In this document: piece by piece, positions 10,761 to 21,490 of the stretch
Numbering within the stretch: position 1 is the stretch's first letter
How the letters are laid out: the number at the start of each line of letters is the position of its first letter
Assembly: GCA_050084985.1 (NCBI GenBank)
Contig: JBITNC010000001.1
Coordinates: 104,780,001 to 104,844,000 of the forward strand
Direction: 5' to 3'
DNA length: 64,000 nucleotides
From: Nageia nagi
Taxonomy: Eukaryota; Pinophyta
Program-made: the position numbers and the translations under genes
Notes under the pieces: generated by a model
Told to the model about the DNA's origin: nothing
Database searches by the model: none
Seen by the model: only the letters and a program-made list of their open reading frames with translations

Positions 10761-11777
10761 TTACCATTTACCTGTCTTGTGTTTTTTATTTTCTTCTATT
10801 TCTGAACCACTGTGTGAGTTACCTGAGCCATTCTTTGGTTGATTTTTTGGTTGTTCCTCTACCTCATCTGCCTTAATATATTCTGGAAAATTTTCATTAT
10901 TGTCTTTTGGAGGTACTCTTAGTTCATCAATCTTGACATCCGCACTCTCAACAATTTTTCTAAGTCTTTTATTGTAACATTTGTAAGCCTTACTTTTTAT
11001 TGAGTAACCAAGAAATATACCTTCATCCGCTCTATCATCGAACTTAACAAGATTTTCTTCCATCCTCTTGATGTAGCACTTACTCCCAAATACTTTGAAG
11101 TATTTTGCTGATGCCTTTTTACCGAACCATAATTCATAGGGTGTCTTATTCTCATGGGGCATCAACATACATCTATTATGAATATAAACTGATGTGTGGA
11201 CTACTTCTTTCCAAAACCTATTAGCTATGTGGCTTTTTGTCAACATTGTTCATGCCATTTTTTGAATTGACCTATTTTTTCTTTCTACTACACCATTTTG
11301 TTGAGGTGTTCTTGCTACTAAAAACTATCTCCTGATACCATACTCATGATAGAATTCATTAAAATCATCTAAAATGAATTCACCTCTATCTGATCTTAAA
11401 CATTTGATTCTTCTTTCAATCTAATTTTCTGCTAGGTTCTTGAAGGTCTTAAATTTTTCAAGTGCTTCTAACTTGTGTTTCAAGAATAGTATCCATGTCA
11501 TCCTAGAATAATCATCTATACATAGCATGAAGTACCTATCCCCATTTAAATTTTATGTTCTCATAGGACCACACAAATCAGTATGAACAAACTCTAATGG
11601 TTTGCTGGAATAGTATTCCTTTGTCTTGAAAGTGGATCTAGTGAGCTTACCCTTTTGGCATGAAGAACAAATACTACTTGATGGTTTTTTAATACTTGGT
11701 ATATCTCAAACTGCTCTCTTTGAACAAATTTTAACTAAATTATCAAAATTGATGTGTCCAAGTCTCTTATGCCAAAG
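10761..11777 (-). pseudogene. Copia integrase domain
   Basis: Sense on the minus strand gives an HHCC-type N-terminus (HKRLGH...CSSCQKGK), then HTDLCGP, LRSDRGEF and GVVERKNRS, which hold the D, D and E of the catalytic triad, all retained. The core is interrupted by several stops and shifts. The C-terminal part is open at 10761-11246. Integrase joins the cDNA to host DNA. A TGA just before the last open part (about 11249) ends the upstream frame. Confidence 0.85.
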
Positions 11778-12200
11778 CTAATCTTCATCCTCCTTTCTGA
11801 GTAGACATGATCCATTTGAAGTCTCTATCAATGTATATAGATTTTTGGATGTCCTTGTACCAACTGCAACTAACCTGCCACTATTTGCTCTTCTGATTTC
11901 ACATCCATATTTCTTAAATATTACATCATGTCCTCTGTCACAAATCTGACTAACACTCAGCAAGCTATGTTTTAACCTGATCATGAATAATACTTCTTCT
12001 GACTTGATCTTTCTATCATTAATCTTAACTGTACCTCTATCGATAATCTTTGCTCCATCATTATTGCAAAATTTTACTGATCCCCCTTCATGTTGTTCTA
12101 ATTTTTCAAATCTTCTTTTATCCCTGGTCATGTGGCTAGAGCAACCACTATCCAGTATCCAAGGAGCTAGTTTATTCTCTGCTTTAAGAGCTATTTGTAC
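11778..12200 (-). pseudogene. Copia protease end and gag-pre-integrase region
   Basis: Reading leftward from about 12175, WILDSGCSSHMTRDK is the retropepsin-type D-S-G active site found in copia polyproteins, intact here. It runs into an open frame (11778-12131) with GGSVKFCNNDGAKII and LLSVSQICDRGHDVIF, the gag_pre-integrs block. The protease would cut the polyprotein. The segment ends in acidic residues at 11778, after which the integrase frame is broken. Confidence 0.8.
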
Positions 12201-14179
12201 TATTAGAGATTCTTTTTCATCTTTTAGTTGCTCCTTCTCTTTCCATATCTTCTTGATACCTATTTTAGATTCATGTATTATCTCTTCCTATTTGTTTTGT
12301 TGTACCTATCTTTTTTGGAATTTGTCTATTATATCTCATGCCTTGTGATCGAAAAGATCTTTGCTAAAATTGATTTTGAAAAAATGTGCTCCTGCAATTT
12401 CTTGCAGTATGACCATAGTTGTGACAATTATAACATTCTACAGCATAATCCATCAATGGTGCAAACATATTTCTACTTGAGAAATTCCTTGGACCTATAT
12501 TATATTTTTATTCAGAGATTCTATTTCTATACCCATTGCACTTAAAATAATAACCAGAAAAGGATTGAGTGAACTTGGGTTGTGGACTTTGCCACATTGC
12601 AGTAGGTGCTAGAAATCTTCTTCTTCTTTGATGTGCGACATGTGTAAATCCATCATTGTCCATATACCTATCATTTATAGTAGTATTATTTTGTCTTCTA
12701 TGAAATGGTTGTTCTTGATTAACTGTTTCTTTTCTTTTTGATTTCTGATTTTTATTTGCATCCTTGGAGGTTTGTCCTTCTTCAAAACCCAAACCAAATT
12801 TAATATTTGTTGCTCTTTTGGTTCTATAAGTTTCATTTAGCTTTAAAGATCCTCCCTCAAGTTTATGATACTCACTAATCTTATGACTCATCTCTTCTAA
12901 TTGAAATTCAATCTGTAATCTCTGCTTCCAATTTGCTCAATGTACTCAACTTTGGTAGTGATTTTTTCTTCAAGATCCTCAGTTGTTTTTCGCATTTCTT
13001 CCACCTGTACTTTTAAGCTTATAATAACTTTATTTGCATCATCAAGTTTTTCGAAAGTTTTTGATATTTCTTTCTTTCTATCTCTAATTCTTCTAGAGCT
13101 ACAATTAATTCTTCTTCAGATTAACTTCTGCTTCAACTTCTTCTTCATCAATTTCTTCTTCTAATTTTTGTTTCAATTTCAATTTTTCTTCTTCAAATGC
13201 CATGAAGAGAGCTTCATCAACCTCTTCTTCTGAGTCTTCATTGAACTGACTTTGATGAACTAATATTTTTGGAAATAAAACTTTTCTTCTTGAAATACCT
13301 TTTTGAAATTTGATTTTGTCTTCCATCCATTTCTCTCTCTGTGCGAACTTTCATCATCTTGTTCTTCTCATTGTGTGGACATTTAGCTGCAAAGTGCCCT
13401 ACACCTATAATTGAAATATTTAAATGGTAATTTTTCTCTATATTACCTTTTGTTCCTTTCTTTAACTTACGAATAAAATTCGCTTCTATTCATCAGATGT
13501 CTCTTCTTCATCAGATCTGGCATTGCTTTATTTCCTTCTTGCTTTGAAAGCGCTTCCTTGTCATAGATTTTCCTTTTCCTATTCTCATTTCATAAGCAGT
13601 TAGAGAACCATGCATTTCATCCATATTAAAAGTATTTAAATCTTTCGCTTCTTCTATGGTAGGAACTTTTGAATCAAATCTTTACGGAAGTGAGCGTAAT
13701 ACCTTTTTCATAATAACTACGTATTCAATCTTTTCTTTAAGGCCTCTAATCGCATTGGTTACTTCATTGACCCTTAGCATGTATGCTTCTATGTTTTCAT
13801 CTTCATTCATCTTTAAACTCTCAAACTATGCTCGGTGAGTTTGAAGCTTAGCCTCTTTTATGTTTATGTCTCCCTCATGAATGCTTTTCAATTTATCCCA
13901 TATTTCTTTTACCGATTCACAATTCATCACTTTTACTAGCTCACTATCTACCAATCCACACATGATAGCATTTTTAGCCTTCAAGTTATTTTCATATGCC
14001 TTCTTAGCAACTGCATCTGTAATAGGTGTAGTAGGTGCGGTATAATCATTTTTTATGGCCTCCCAAATCTCATATCCCAAAGCACTAAGATATGTCTGCA
14101 TTCTGAGTCTCCAAAAAGAATAATTAGTGCCATCAAATAATGGAGCTTTATTTGAAGAAAACCCTTCACCTGAAGTCAT
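12200..14179 (-). pseudogene. Copia gag region with two zinc knuckles
   Basis: Starts at the ATG at 14177-14179, about 50 bases after the primer site, with an open N-terminal piece (13826-14179) that has the FDGTNYSFWRLRMQTYL block of copia gag. A first zinc knuckle lies near 13376-13425 (reads YFNY...GHFAAKCP, the first two cysteines changed to tyrosine). A second, intact CYNCHNYGHTARNC lies at 12394-12435. Between them is a ~900-base charged region with an E/K-rich, coiled-coil-like stretch (13105-13326) and an arginine-rich stretch. Several frameshifts separate the open pieces. Gag forms the particle and binds RNA. Confidence 0.8.
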
Positions 14180-14227
14180 TACGACACACCCAAGATCTCC
14201 CTAGCTGATTAAGCTGAAATAAGAACC

Positions 14228-14241
14228 TGGCTCTGATACCA
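14228..14241 (-). other. Primer binding site of the copia element (initiator Met tRNA)
   Basis: The minus strand reads TGGTATCAGAGCCA, complementary to the 3' end of plant initiator methionine tRNA, two bases inside the right (5') LTR. This is the standard copia primer site. Confidence 0.95.
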
Positions 14242-14243
14242 AC

Positions 14244-16218
14244 TATTGAACTATACGTGACACTGAGAGGGGGGGTGAATTAGTGTTTCAATTTTAAAAC
14301 TTTAAATCTAAAAACTTTAAATAGTGCAGTAGAGAAATAAAACCAAATAGAGCAAGCACACCAAGATAGAAAACACACAACACAAGATATAACAAGGTTC
14401 ACCAATGTGGCTACATCCCTGGAAAAGACTGCTTGAACTTCAATCCAAATCCAACCATTATAAAGCACCAACTTTACACATAATTTATCAGCACCAACTA
14501 AAAGGAGCACCAACCCCTAAGCTTTGCAGCACCCACTACAAGGAGTACCAACTCCACTTGCCAAGCACCCACTTGATAGATTTAATAAGATGGAATGAAA
14601 GATTGATAACTAGTTACCTAAGACCCGGAATGGTCTAGCTCAAAAATTTTCTCACAAAATACAATCTGAATCATATTCTATTTTCTTTATGCTCATACCA
14701 ATAGCTCTCAATTCATCTATAATCCAAAACCCCTTTTAATTCATACACATTTGCTTTGGATTCCTGTCTACTGAAAAATGCTCAAAATCAGATCAAGAAA
14801 CTGTTGCTCATATCACTTAAAGGGCTATCGTTATTTTTCACCAAGAAAACTCCTCATATTGTAAATCAAAACTGATATAATTTTTCACAAACATCTAAAA
14901 CTTTCAACACTTATATAATTATCAAGAAAACATTCATTTTTGAGATATCCGTTACTCATACATGCTTCACACACCTCTCAATAACAAACTACACTGCCAA
15001 AACACAAACCCAGAAAAATCTGAATTTATTCGAACTAGTTGAAGATAATACCTTGAATGCACTCAGAACGTGTGTTCCATGTCCATATGGCACAAAATGG
15101 TATGACAAATTTCACATAGATGCCGAAAAATCTTTCAAAGCTCGAATTTGTCTTTTTATCTTCTCCTCGGTTTTTTTTTTTTTTAAAGTGTCACATGATA
15201 AAAGAACTCTTGATCCTTAAATAGAAGTGTGATAACTGAGATATTAAATAAAAGGAAAGAGCATTTTTTCAAACCATACACACTATTCCTTTTTTTTTGT
15301 CACTTAAAACCAGTCAGCCAAAACTGGAATATTAAGAAAAAAAGCTCTAATGGCTTTTTTGATGAGCTATAACTTCTTACTGAGTACACGGTTTAACAGG
15401 AAATTTGGACCACATATTCTTAATATAACCAAATACATTTTATCCAAATTTGAATCTTTAAATCCTCATAGTTTGCACACAATACTTTTCACAAAGTGGC
15501 CTCCGACACAGATTTCATAGGTATTTTGTTATGCTTGGATTTGTGCAAGTTATAGGTTCTCATAGTTCGAGGCCTCAAATCAAGATGGTTCAAAAAGACA
15601 AATTTGTTAATCTCATCAATTTATACATGTACAAACTTTGAAATTCTAAATTTGAAGACTTTTAGAGCCCAAAACAACCAACCTACTATTTCCAAAATTT
15701 ATGCTCAAACAGTAAAAAAGTTACGGAGTGGCATTTTGTAGCTTGTACCATTTCTTCCTCGATTATCATCTTGTTATGAAATTTGGATCACATATTTTTG
15801 GTATATATTACTATATATTATTTAAATTTCAACCTTTGATTCATCATCATTTGATTGCAATTCAAATTGTACGAAGCCAATTTTACATAAATTTCTGATT
15901 GCACCATAATCTACAAGAGTGCCCAAAACTGAACCAACATGAAATTTGACCGTTCCAATGCTTCACACAAGTTTTTTATCAACCCAAAAAGTAATCCAAA
16001 CCATCTCTCGATGTCCGTCACCTTCCATTTGTAATTTGGCCCTCTTGACAACTTTTGGTACCTCATGACAACTTTTGGTCCCTTTATCGTTTTTGCATCT
16101 GACAACTTTGTAGATCTTGTCGATGTTATTTCTTTGACACATGCAACCATATGAACCTTATGCACACTAATCTCATCATGTTGACAACAATGACAACACT
16201 GTTGCACCATACTCAACA
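14244..16218 (-). repeat. 5' LTR of the copia element
   Basis: Plus-strand start TATTGAACTATAC (G-to-A change in the terminal TG of the inner end) and end CATACTCAACA. Aligns throughout with 6933-8911. Flanked inside by the primer site and outside by ATCTC. Confidence 0.95.
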
Positions 16219-16223
16219 ATCTC
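16219..16223. repeat. Right target-site duplication ATCTC of the copia element
   Basis: Perfect copy of 6928-6932; element A sequence resumes after it. Confidence 0.95.
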
Positions 16224-17050
16224 TTACTTTCCTTTAAGAACAAGTATGTCAAGGTTCCAAATAAGGATACCAAAAATATTCATCTGATGAAGATAACTAA
16301 ATAGAACTATATGAATGACTATGCAAAAATAGAAACCTTTGAAAGGGATCCAATCATGGAGTCACTATTGACTATTGAGATACTTTCAACAGATTACCTT
16401 AACTATCAATTTATTGATGTTGTCATGGGAAACTATTATTTACATGAAAATGTTCAGCCAATTTTAGTCTTAGTTAAAAAGGAATATGAAGTATATATAA
16501 TGTACTTTTATGGGACTAGATACAAACATGGTTATGGTGTTGGTGTAGTTTTTAAATCACATGATGGACATATGAAAAGATTTTCTTTTAGATTCACATG
16601 GAATCCTACAACTAATGTTGTTGAATATGAAGCTTTCAGGACTCTCTAAATCCATTAGTATGGGTATAATATATATAATAGTCCATGGTATTTCTAAGTT
16701 GTTAATAAATCAATTTAAAAATAAGATCAATGCTAGGCATCATTATTTAAATACTTATAGGAATAGGGTTTGGGATATGGTAGAATCATTCTAAGATATC
16801 AATTTTATTCATGTACCTAGAAAAATTCATTAAATTACTAATGCACTTGTTGGTAAAGGAGCTTATTTCGACCTTGCTCATGATAAAAGAGGAAGTTATA
16901 GCGTCAAAGTGTTGTATAGACCATTTGTTCCTAATACTATAAAATTTTTACATGTCTTTGACTGTAGTGAACATATAATAAATTTTTTTATTGATGAAGT
17001 AGTATCTCATACCTTTGGTGTCATAGAACTTCCTAATTTCTTCTAGGAAT
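16224..17050 (+). pseudogene. Element A RNase H-like domain placed before RT
   Basis: The open piece 16311-16649 contains MYFYGTRYKHGYGVGVVF and TNVVEYEAF. These match the archaeal-type RNase H blocks MYFDG...GVGVV and NN.AEYEA of plant gypsy elements, with the first aspartate changed to tyrosine. Broken frames to about 17050 continue into the tether that usually follows this domain (blocks like VWDMVESF and FIHVPRKIH). In B and E the corresponding domain lies after RT and RNase H, so A has a different domain order. I recall plant polyproteins with this order, but cannot check that here. Confidence 0.7.
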
Positions 17051-17059
17051 TAGGTTTCA

Positions 17060-18200
17060 TATAGTTGAAAAACAATACTATACCAAAAGGTTTGATTTCT
17101 TTTGAATGGCTATTTGATTTTGAAGATATTCAAAGGTCTAAAATATTTGTTGCTCAAAAGAAAAGTTATGTAAAACTAGAAGTTGAACCTAGAAGCCGCA
17201 TAAAGGTAGGATTAGAATGTACTGAGGAGGAGAAATAAATGCTATATCAAATCTATAATGAGTTTTTCAAGGTAATATCATGGACATAGGATGATATGAA
17301 AACTTATGAAAAAGATGTGATCCAACATACTATTGAACTCATGTTAGATGCTAAACCATACAAACAAAAGCAAAGGCTAGTGAACTCAAGGATAGAGGAA
17401 GCAATGAAATAAGATTTTCTAAGCTCTTAAATGCTAAAATAATTTATCCTTTTAATTAATCTACATGGGTGGCTAATTTGGTCCTAGTAAGGAAGAAAAA
17501 TGGAGATATCATACTTTGTGTTGATTTCAAAAATCTGAATTAGGTGTCCCTAAAGGATAATTATCCTCTCCCTTTCTATATAATAGATCCTACAAACTAT
17601 TGTTGGTGAATATTATTTTTATATGATTGATGATTTTTTAGGATTTAATAAAATTTGGGTAAAGGATGAGGATCAACACAAAACTACATTCACAACTAAA
17701 TGGGGTACATTTGCATTTCAGATAATGACATTTGGTCTATCCAATGTTAGGACCACATTCCAAAGAGCCATGGATCATGCCTTTGGTAAGTTAATTAACA
17801 ATATTATTTTGGTCTATTTAGATGATATAATTGTATTTTTCAGAAGCAAAAAGTATCATATAGACCACCTTAGGCAAATTTTTGAAAAATACATGCAATT
17901 TAGGATTTTCATTAATCCTTAAAAATCTATTTTTATAGTTAACCAAGGAAATTTGCTTGGTCAAACTATTTTTGGATAAGGGCTAGCAATTGATCCTAAT
18001 AGGATCTAATCCATAGAGGCATTTCCTCTACCTTCAAATAGAAAGGCCCTATAGTTATTCCTTGGTCAGATTAATTTTTTTAGAAAATTTATCGATGATT
18101 TTTCTAACATTATTTCTCTAATTACTACAATATTGAAGAAAGATGCTCAATGTTTTTAGTATTTTGAATTAAAATAAGTTTTTCATAATATCAAGTAAGT
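17060..18200 (+). pseudogene. Element A reverse transcriptase (Ty3/gypsy)
   Basis: Sense passes through several stops: IPKGLISFEWLFD (linker), a stop-broken WVANLVLVRKKNGD, CVDFKNLN, then an open piece 17623-17922 with TTFTTKWGTFAFQIMTFGL and the catalytic YLDDIIVF (about 17815-17838), followed by NFLGQI-like blocks. Most stops replace glutamine codons. The catalytic aspartates are kept. RT copies the element RNA into DNA; this copy cannot be translated. Confidence 0.85.
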
Positions 18201-18760
18201 AATAACAAAATCTCCAATATTGAAGAATCTATATTTTTCAAAGGAATTCATTATGTATGCTTATGGAGCTGAGAAAAGCATTGCAACTATTTTAGCATAG
18301 AAGAATGACCAAGAAGAAAAAAATCCCATAGCATTCCATATTCAAACAGTGCATGAACATAAAGAAAGGTACTCATTCATTAATAAAAAAGTATTTTCTA
18401 TTATGAAATGATTGAAAAAGTTTAAGCATTATGTGTTCTAGAATAAAATCCTCATATGCACTGTTCACCCTAATGTAAGAAATTATATTATCTAAGGAAA
18501 ATTGGGTGAAGGGAAGGTTGGTTGGATTACAAAGATAATATAATATGGTATTGAGAAAAAATCAATCAAGATTTTTAAAAGAAAATCTCTCTTTGAAAAT
18601 ATGGTATAATTAGCACATATGATTGCTATCATTGAGGATGATGAGCATGCAAATGAGGAAGGTGATTGGATCAAACAATACATTATTTATTTCATAACTA
18701 GATGATGCCTTGAGTCTTTGGATAGATTTAAAGAAGAATAATCATACTATATATATTAAA
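18200..18760 (+). pseudogene. Element A RNase H (Ty3/gypsy type) and connection
   Basis: Blocks FIMYAYGAEKSIATIL, NPIAFHIQT and ERYSFINKKVFSIMK correspond to the standard gypsy RNase H that follows RT (usual YTDAS/FSRKL/Y..EKE blocks). Frames are broken and several expected residues are changed. With the RNase H-like domain before RT, this makes two RNase H domains in one element. Confidence 0.7.
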
Positions 18761-19601
18761 TTTCATGATGATTGATGATCATCTATATAGGAAGAACCTT
18801 GACCATACTCTATTAAGATGTGTGATTCAAGATGAAGCTCATAGGATCATGTATGAATTTCACCATGGATTTTTTGGATGATATTACAATGGTCCAACTA
18901 CAATAGCAAAAATTTTATAAGTGGGTTATTATTGGCCTACTATATTCCAATGTTCTTTAACTATAGCTTTGAAATGTGACAAATGTAGTAGGTATGTGGA
19001 AAAAAGAAAATAAGTTGTCATTCCTTTAAAACCTATGATCATTGAAGAACTTTCCAATAGTGGGGTTTAGATTTCATTGGTGTTATAATTATAAGTTCTT
19101 CACTGGGTCATAAGTGCATATTATAAAGTATTAATAGAAATATTACAAAGATTAATCACTTATTTTGGCATCTCATAGATCATTTTATCAAATAATTATT
19201 CAGCATTCATTGGGACTAAACTCTTAGAGTTTGCTATAGAGTACGGGATCTACTAGTTATTCTCTTCAAATTATTACTTGTAAGGGAATGGGTTAGCTAA
19301 ATCAATAAATAAAAATTTAACATAAATCATTAAAATAACTATCAAATGAAATCCTAAACAATGGCATACAAAGTTAGACTATGTATTATGGGCTGATAGA
19401 ATCAATTTCAATTCAATTATCAAACATCACTCTATGCATTAGTTTATGGTAAGAGATCAGTCCTACCTATTCATACTGAGTTGTCTAAACTAAAAATTCT
19501 ACAAGATTTTGAAGATTATAATTTTTAGCTTTTACAAATCAAAATGAATCAATTGATCAAGCTAGAAGAAGATAGAAACAAAGTGTATGAATCTTTCCAA
19601 C
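18760..19601 (+). pseudogene. Element A integrase, N-terminal and core part
   Basis: An HHCC zinc site is readable (HHGFFG...YYWPTIF...CDKCSRY), followed by decayed core blocks. In the block that should carry the catalytic glutamate the reading is GNGLAKSINK: lysine codon AAA at 19299-19301 replaces the expected GAA. A block near 19450 (PIHTELSKLKIL) is typical of the region after the core. The gene is interrupted at 19602 by element B and continues at 37273. Confidence 0.8.
19597..19601. repeat. Left target-site duplication CCAAC of element B
   Basis: CCAAC directly precedes the left LTR of B and recurs at 37268-37272 directly after the right LTR. Confidence 0.93.
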
Positions 19602-19741
19602 TGTCAGTTAGAAAATCAAACTTATTAGGAAACAAGACAAACATAGTTAAAACAAATTAAAATTTTATTAATTTTTTGAAAAACTTTGGTATTACAAGAT
19701 TTGGTTTCCTTATGAAAGGTCTTTTCTCAATATATATATAT

Positions 19742-19783
<42 letters not shown>

Positions 19784-20481
19784 CTATATGGAGTATATAG
19801 ATGGAGGGTCACTAATGAACCTTATCAGAATGCTAACGACTAATATGAAATGTTAACACCCAATGTCAAGTTGTTAACAATTGTATGATTCAAATTTTAT
19901 GATTATTTTGAATCACTTTCTCCAATTATAGCTTTTTATTATTTGTAGTTGCAATGCCTCTTGAACTTTACTATGTCTTAATACCTATAAACTCTATACA
20001 CATGCTAAAATAACACATTAAAGCATACCTTTACTCTTTATGAAATATAACATAAGGATGATAAACAAATAACAATAATTAAACTAAAATAATGCTCATA
20101 ATTCAATATTTATTTCAACAACATAACTTTACTTCAAAATTTAGGTCCCTATTATCTATTTATTACCAATATTTATAGATATTTTAATGGTTATTTGTGG
20201 AATTCTTAAAGGCTAAAAAGGGGTCAAAGTTTATCACCAGCTCAAAATGACCAAAGGGATTTTGCATCTAGTGACAATGTAGGTCATGACTCACCCTTTC
20301 TATCCATAGTTTCATGAAGAGGATGAACCTTACAATTCATCTTCTATTTTTTGTGTCTTGTTTTGTCCATTGTAGAGTCATCGATTATCCTAAACGGATG
20401 TCGATGATTGTGGCCTAATCATTAGCATTTTTAAGTCTTTTGATTTTTAATATATAATTGGATCATAATTCAATGTCTAAA
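19602..20481 (-). repeat. 3' LTR of element B
   Basis: Plus-strand start TGTCAGTTAG and end CAATGTCTAAA. Aligns over its length with 36390-37267, with moderate divergence. It contains a (TA)n run absent at that length in the partner LTR. Confidence 0.92.
19731..19780. repeat. (TA)n microsatellite inside the B 3' LTR
   Basis: About 50 bases of TA repeat with one break near 19752. The partner LTR has only two short TA runs around 36533-36553, so the tract grew in one copy after insertion, or shrank in the other. Confidence 0.9.
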
Positions 20482-20495
20482 TTTTGCCCCTTTTT
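20482..20495 (-). other. Polypurine tract of element B
   Basis: The minus strand reads AAAAAGGGGCAAAA directly before the 3' LTR. Element C has the identical 14 bases at the same place (58935-58948). Confidence 0.88.
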
Positions 20496-21490
20496 GAATT
20501 ATTAACTGAGGATGAGGTTAATAGTTTCAAAAATATAGAATTGGAAGCTTTTAAATTATTATTTTATCTAGTTATTTTTTAGGCTTTTTATGATAAAAAT
20601 TTTGACTCAATTTTTATATAAGTTGAAATTTTGATTTATAAAATTATTATAAAATGTGTTTTCATTTAACATTTTATGTGTTTTGAAAACAAAATTGTGA
20701 TATACTTAAAAAATGACTATTTTTAGCATGACAATGTGTTGAGCTTGTGTGACAGTTGCATGACATTTTTGTTATGTTGTTTTGCATGTCTAAGCACACA
20801 TGTGTCATGTAAGTATATCAACAACATTTTAAAGTAATATTATGTAATAATGATTAATCACATTTTACTATTTTTGATATTCATAAATTTGATAATATCT
20901 TAAGAAATATTAGCCAAATTTATTACAAATGAAACTTAAGTTACTTAGACAAAATATAATCATAACTACTTTTTTTTGGTAATAGATTTAAAATGTTGGC
21001 ATTTTTAATGAGTCATTGGCATCTGATATCCAATCATTGACATTTCATTATTACTTATTTTGTCATTTTCTTATTATTTGGGTGCCATTTATTTTTCATA
21101 CTCTTTACTATGTCATTAGCTATTAGTATCTAATGAGACTATCATGCCTCCACATCATCACTCCGTTGGTCATTCTCAACCTATCCAAGAAGAAGTAGGG
21201 TTTTAAACTAACCTTATTTTTAAATTTTTTCTTATATCTGATATTTTAACTATTTTTTTAAAATTTTTTAATTATAAAATATAATAATTAGGTATTTAAA
21301 AAAATTCTATTAGATTAGAATGCATTTTATACCTTTCTCTTTAGTTATTTTAACAAATTTTCAAAACCCTAATCACAATCACTAACCAAAGCTGAAGGAT
21401 TTTAGGGTCATTGATGTTTATATGTCAAACATTAATGATTTTGTAATGCCAACATTTGAACACTAATATTTCATCTTGAATCATGCAAAA
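20496..21490. other. 3' noncoding region of B next to the LTR
   Basis: No coding content. About 20730-20830 matches, in reverse complement, 58630-58710 of element C (words such as GTGTGACAGTTGCATGACA and GCATGTCTAAGC), which places B and C in one family. Confidence 0.7.

Larger units (their letters stand above)
6933..16218 (-). mobile_element. Complete Ty1/copia retrotransposon (SIRE/Maximus-like) inserted in element A
   Basis: 9,286 bases between perfect ATCTC duplications. Two LTRs of about 1.98 kb start and end with TGTTGA...CAACA-type ends. Minus-strand order is 5' LTR (right), PBS matching initiator-Met tRNA, gag, protease, integrase, RT, RNase H, PPT, 3' LTR (left). Integrase before RT defines copia. 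Long LTRs, a long gag and wording around the protease recall the SIRE/Maximus lineage; that lineage call is from memory of the family. The coding region has several frameshifts and stops, so it is not autonomous now. Confidence 0.93.

Noticed and set aside
11983-12545. Two plus-strand frames over copia gag/protease
   Set aside because: Complementary strand of well-recognised copia coding sequence; hydrophobic character is an AT-rich antisense artefact.
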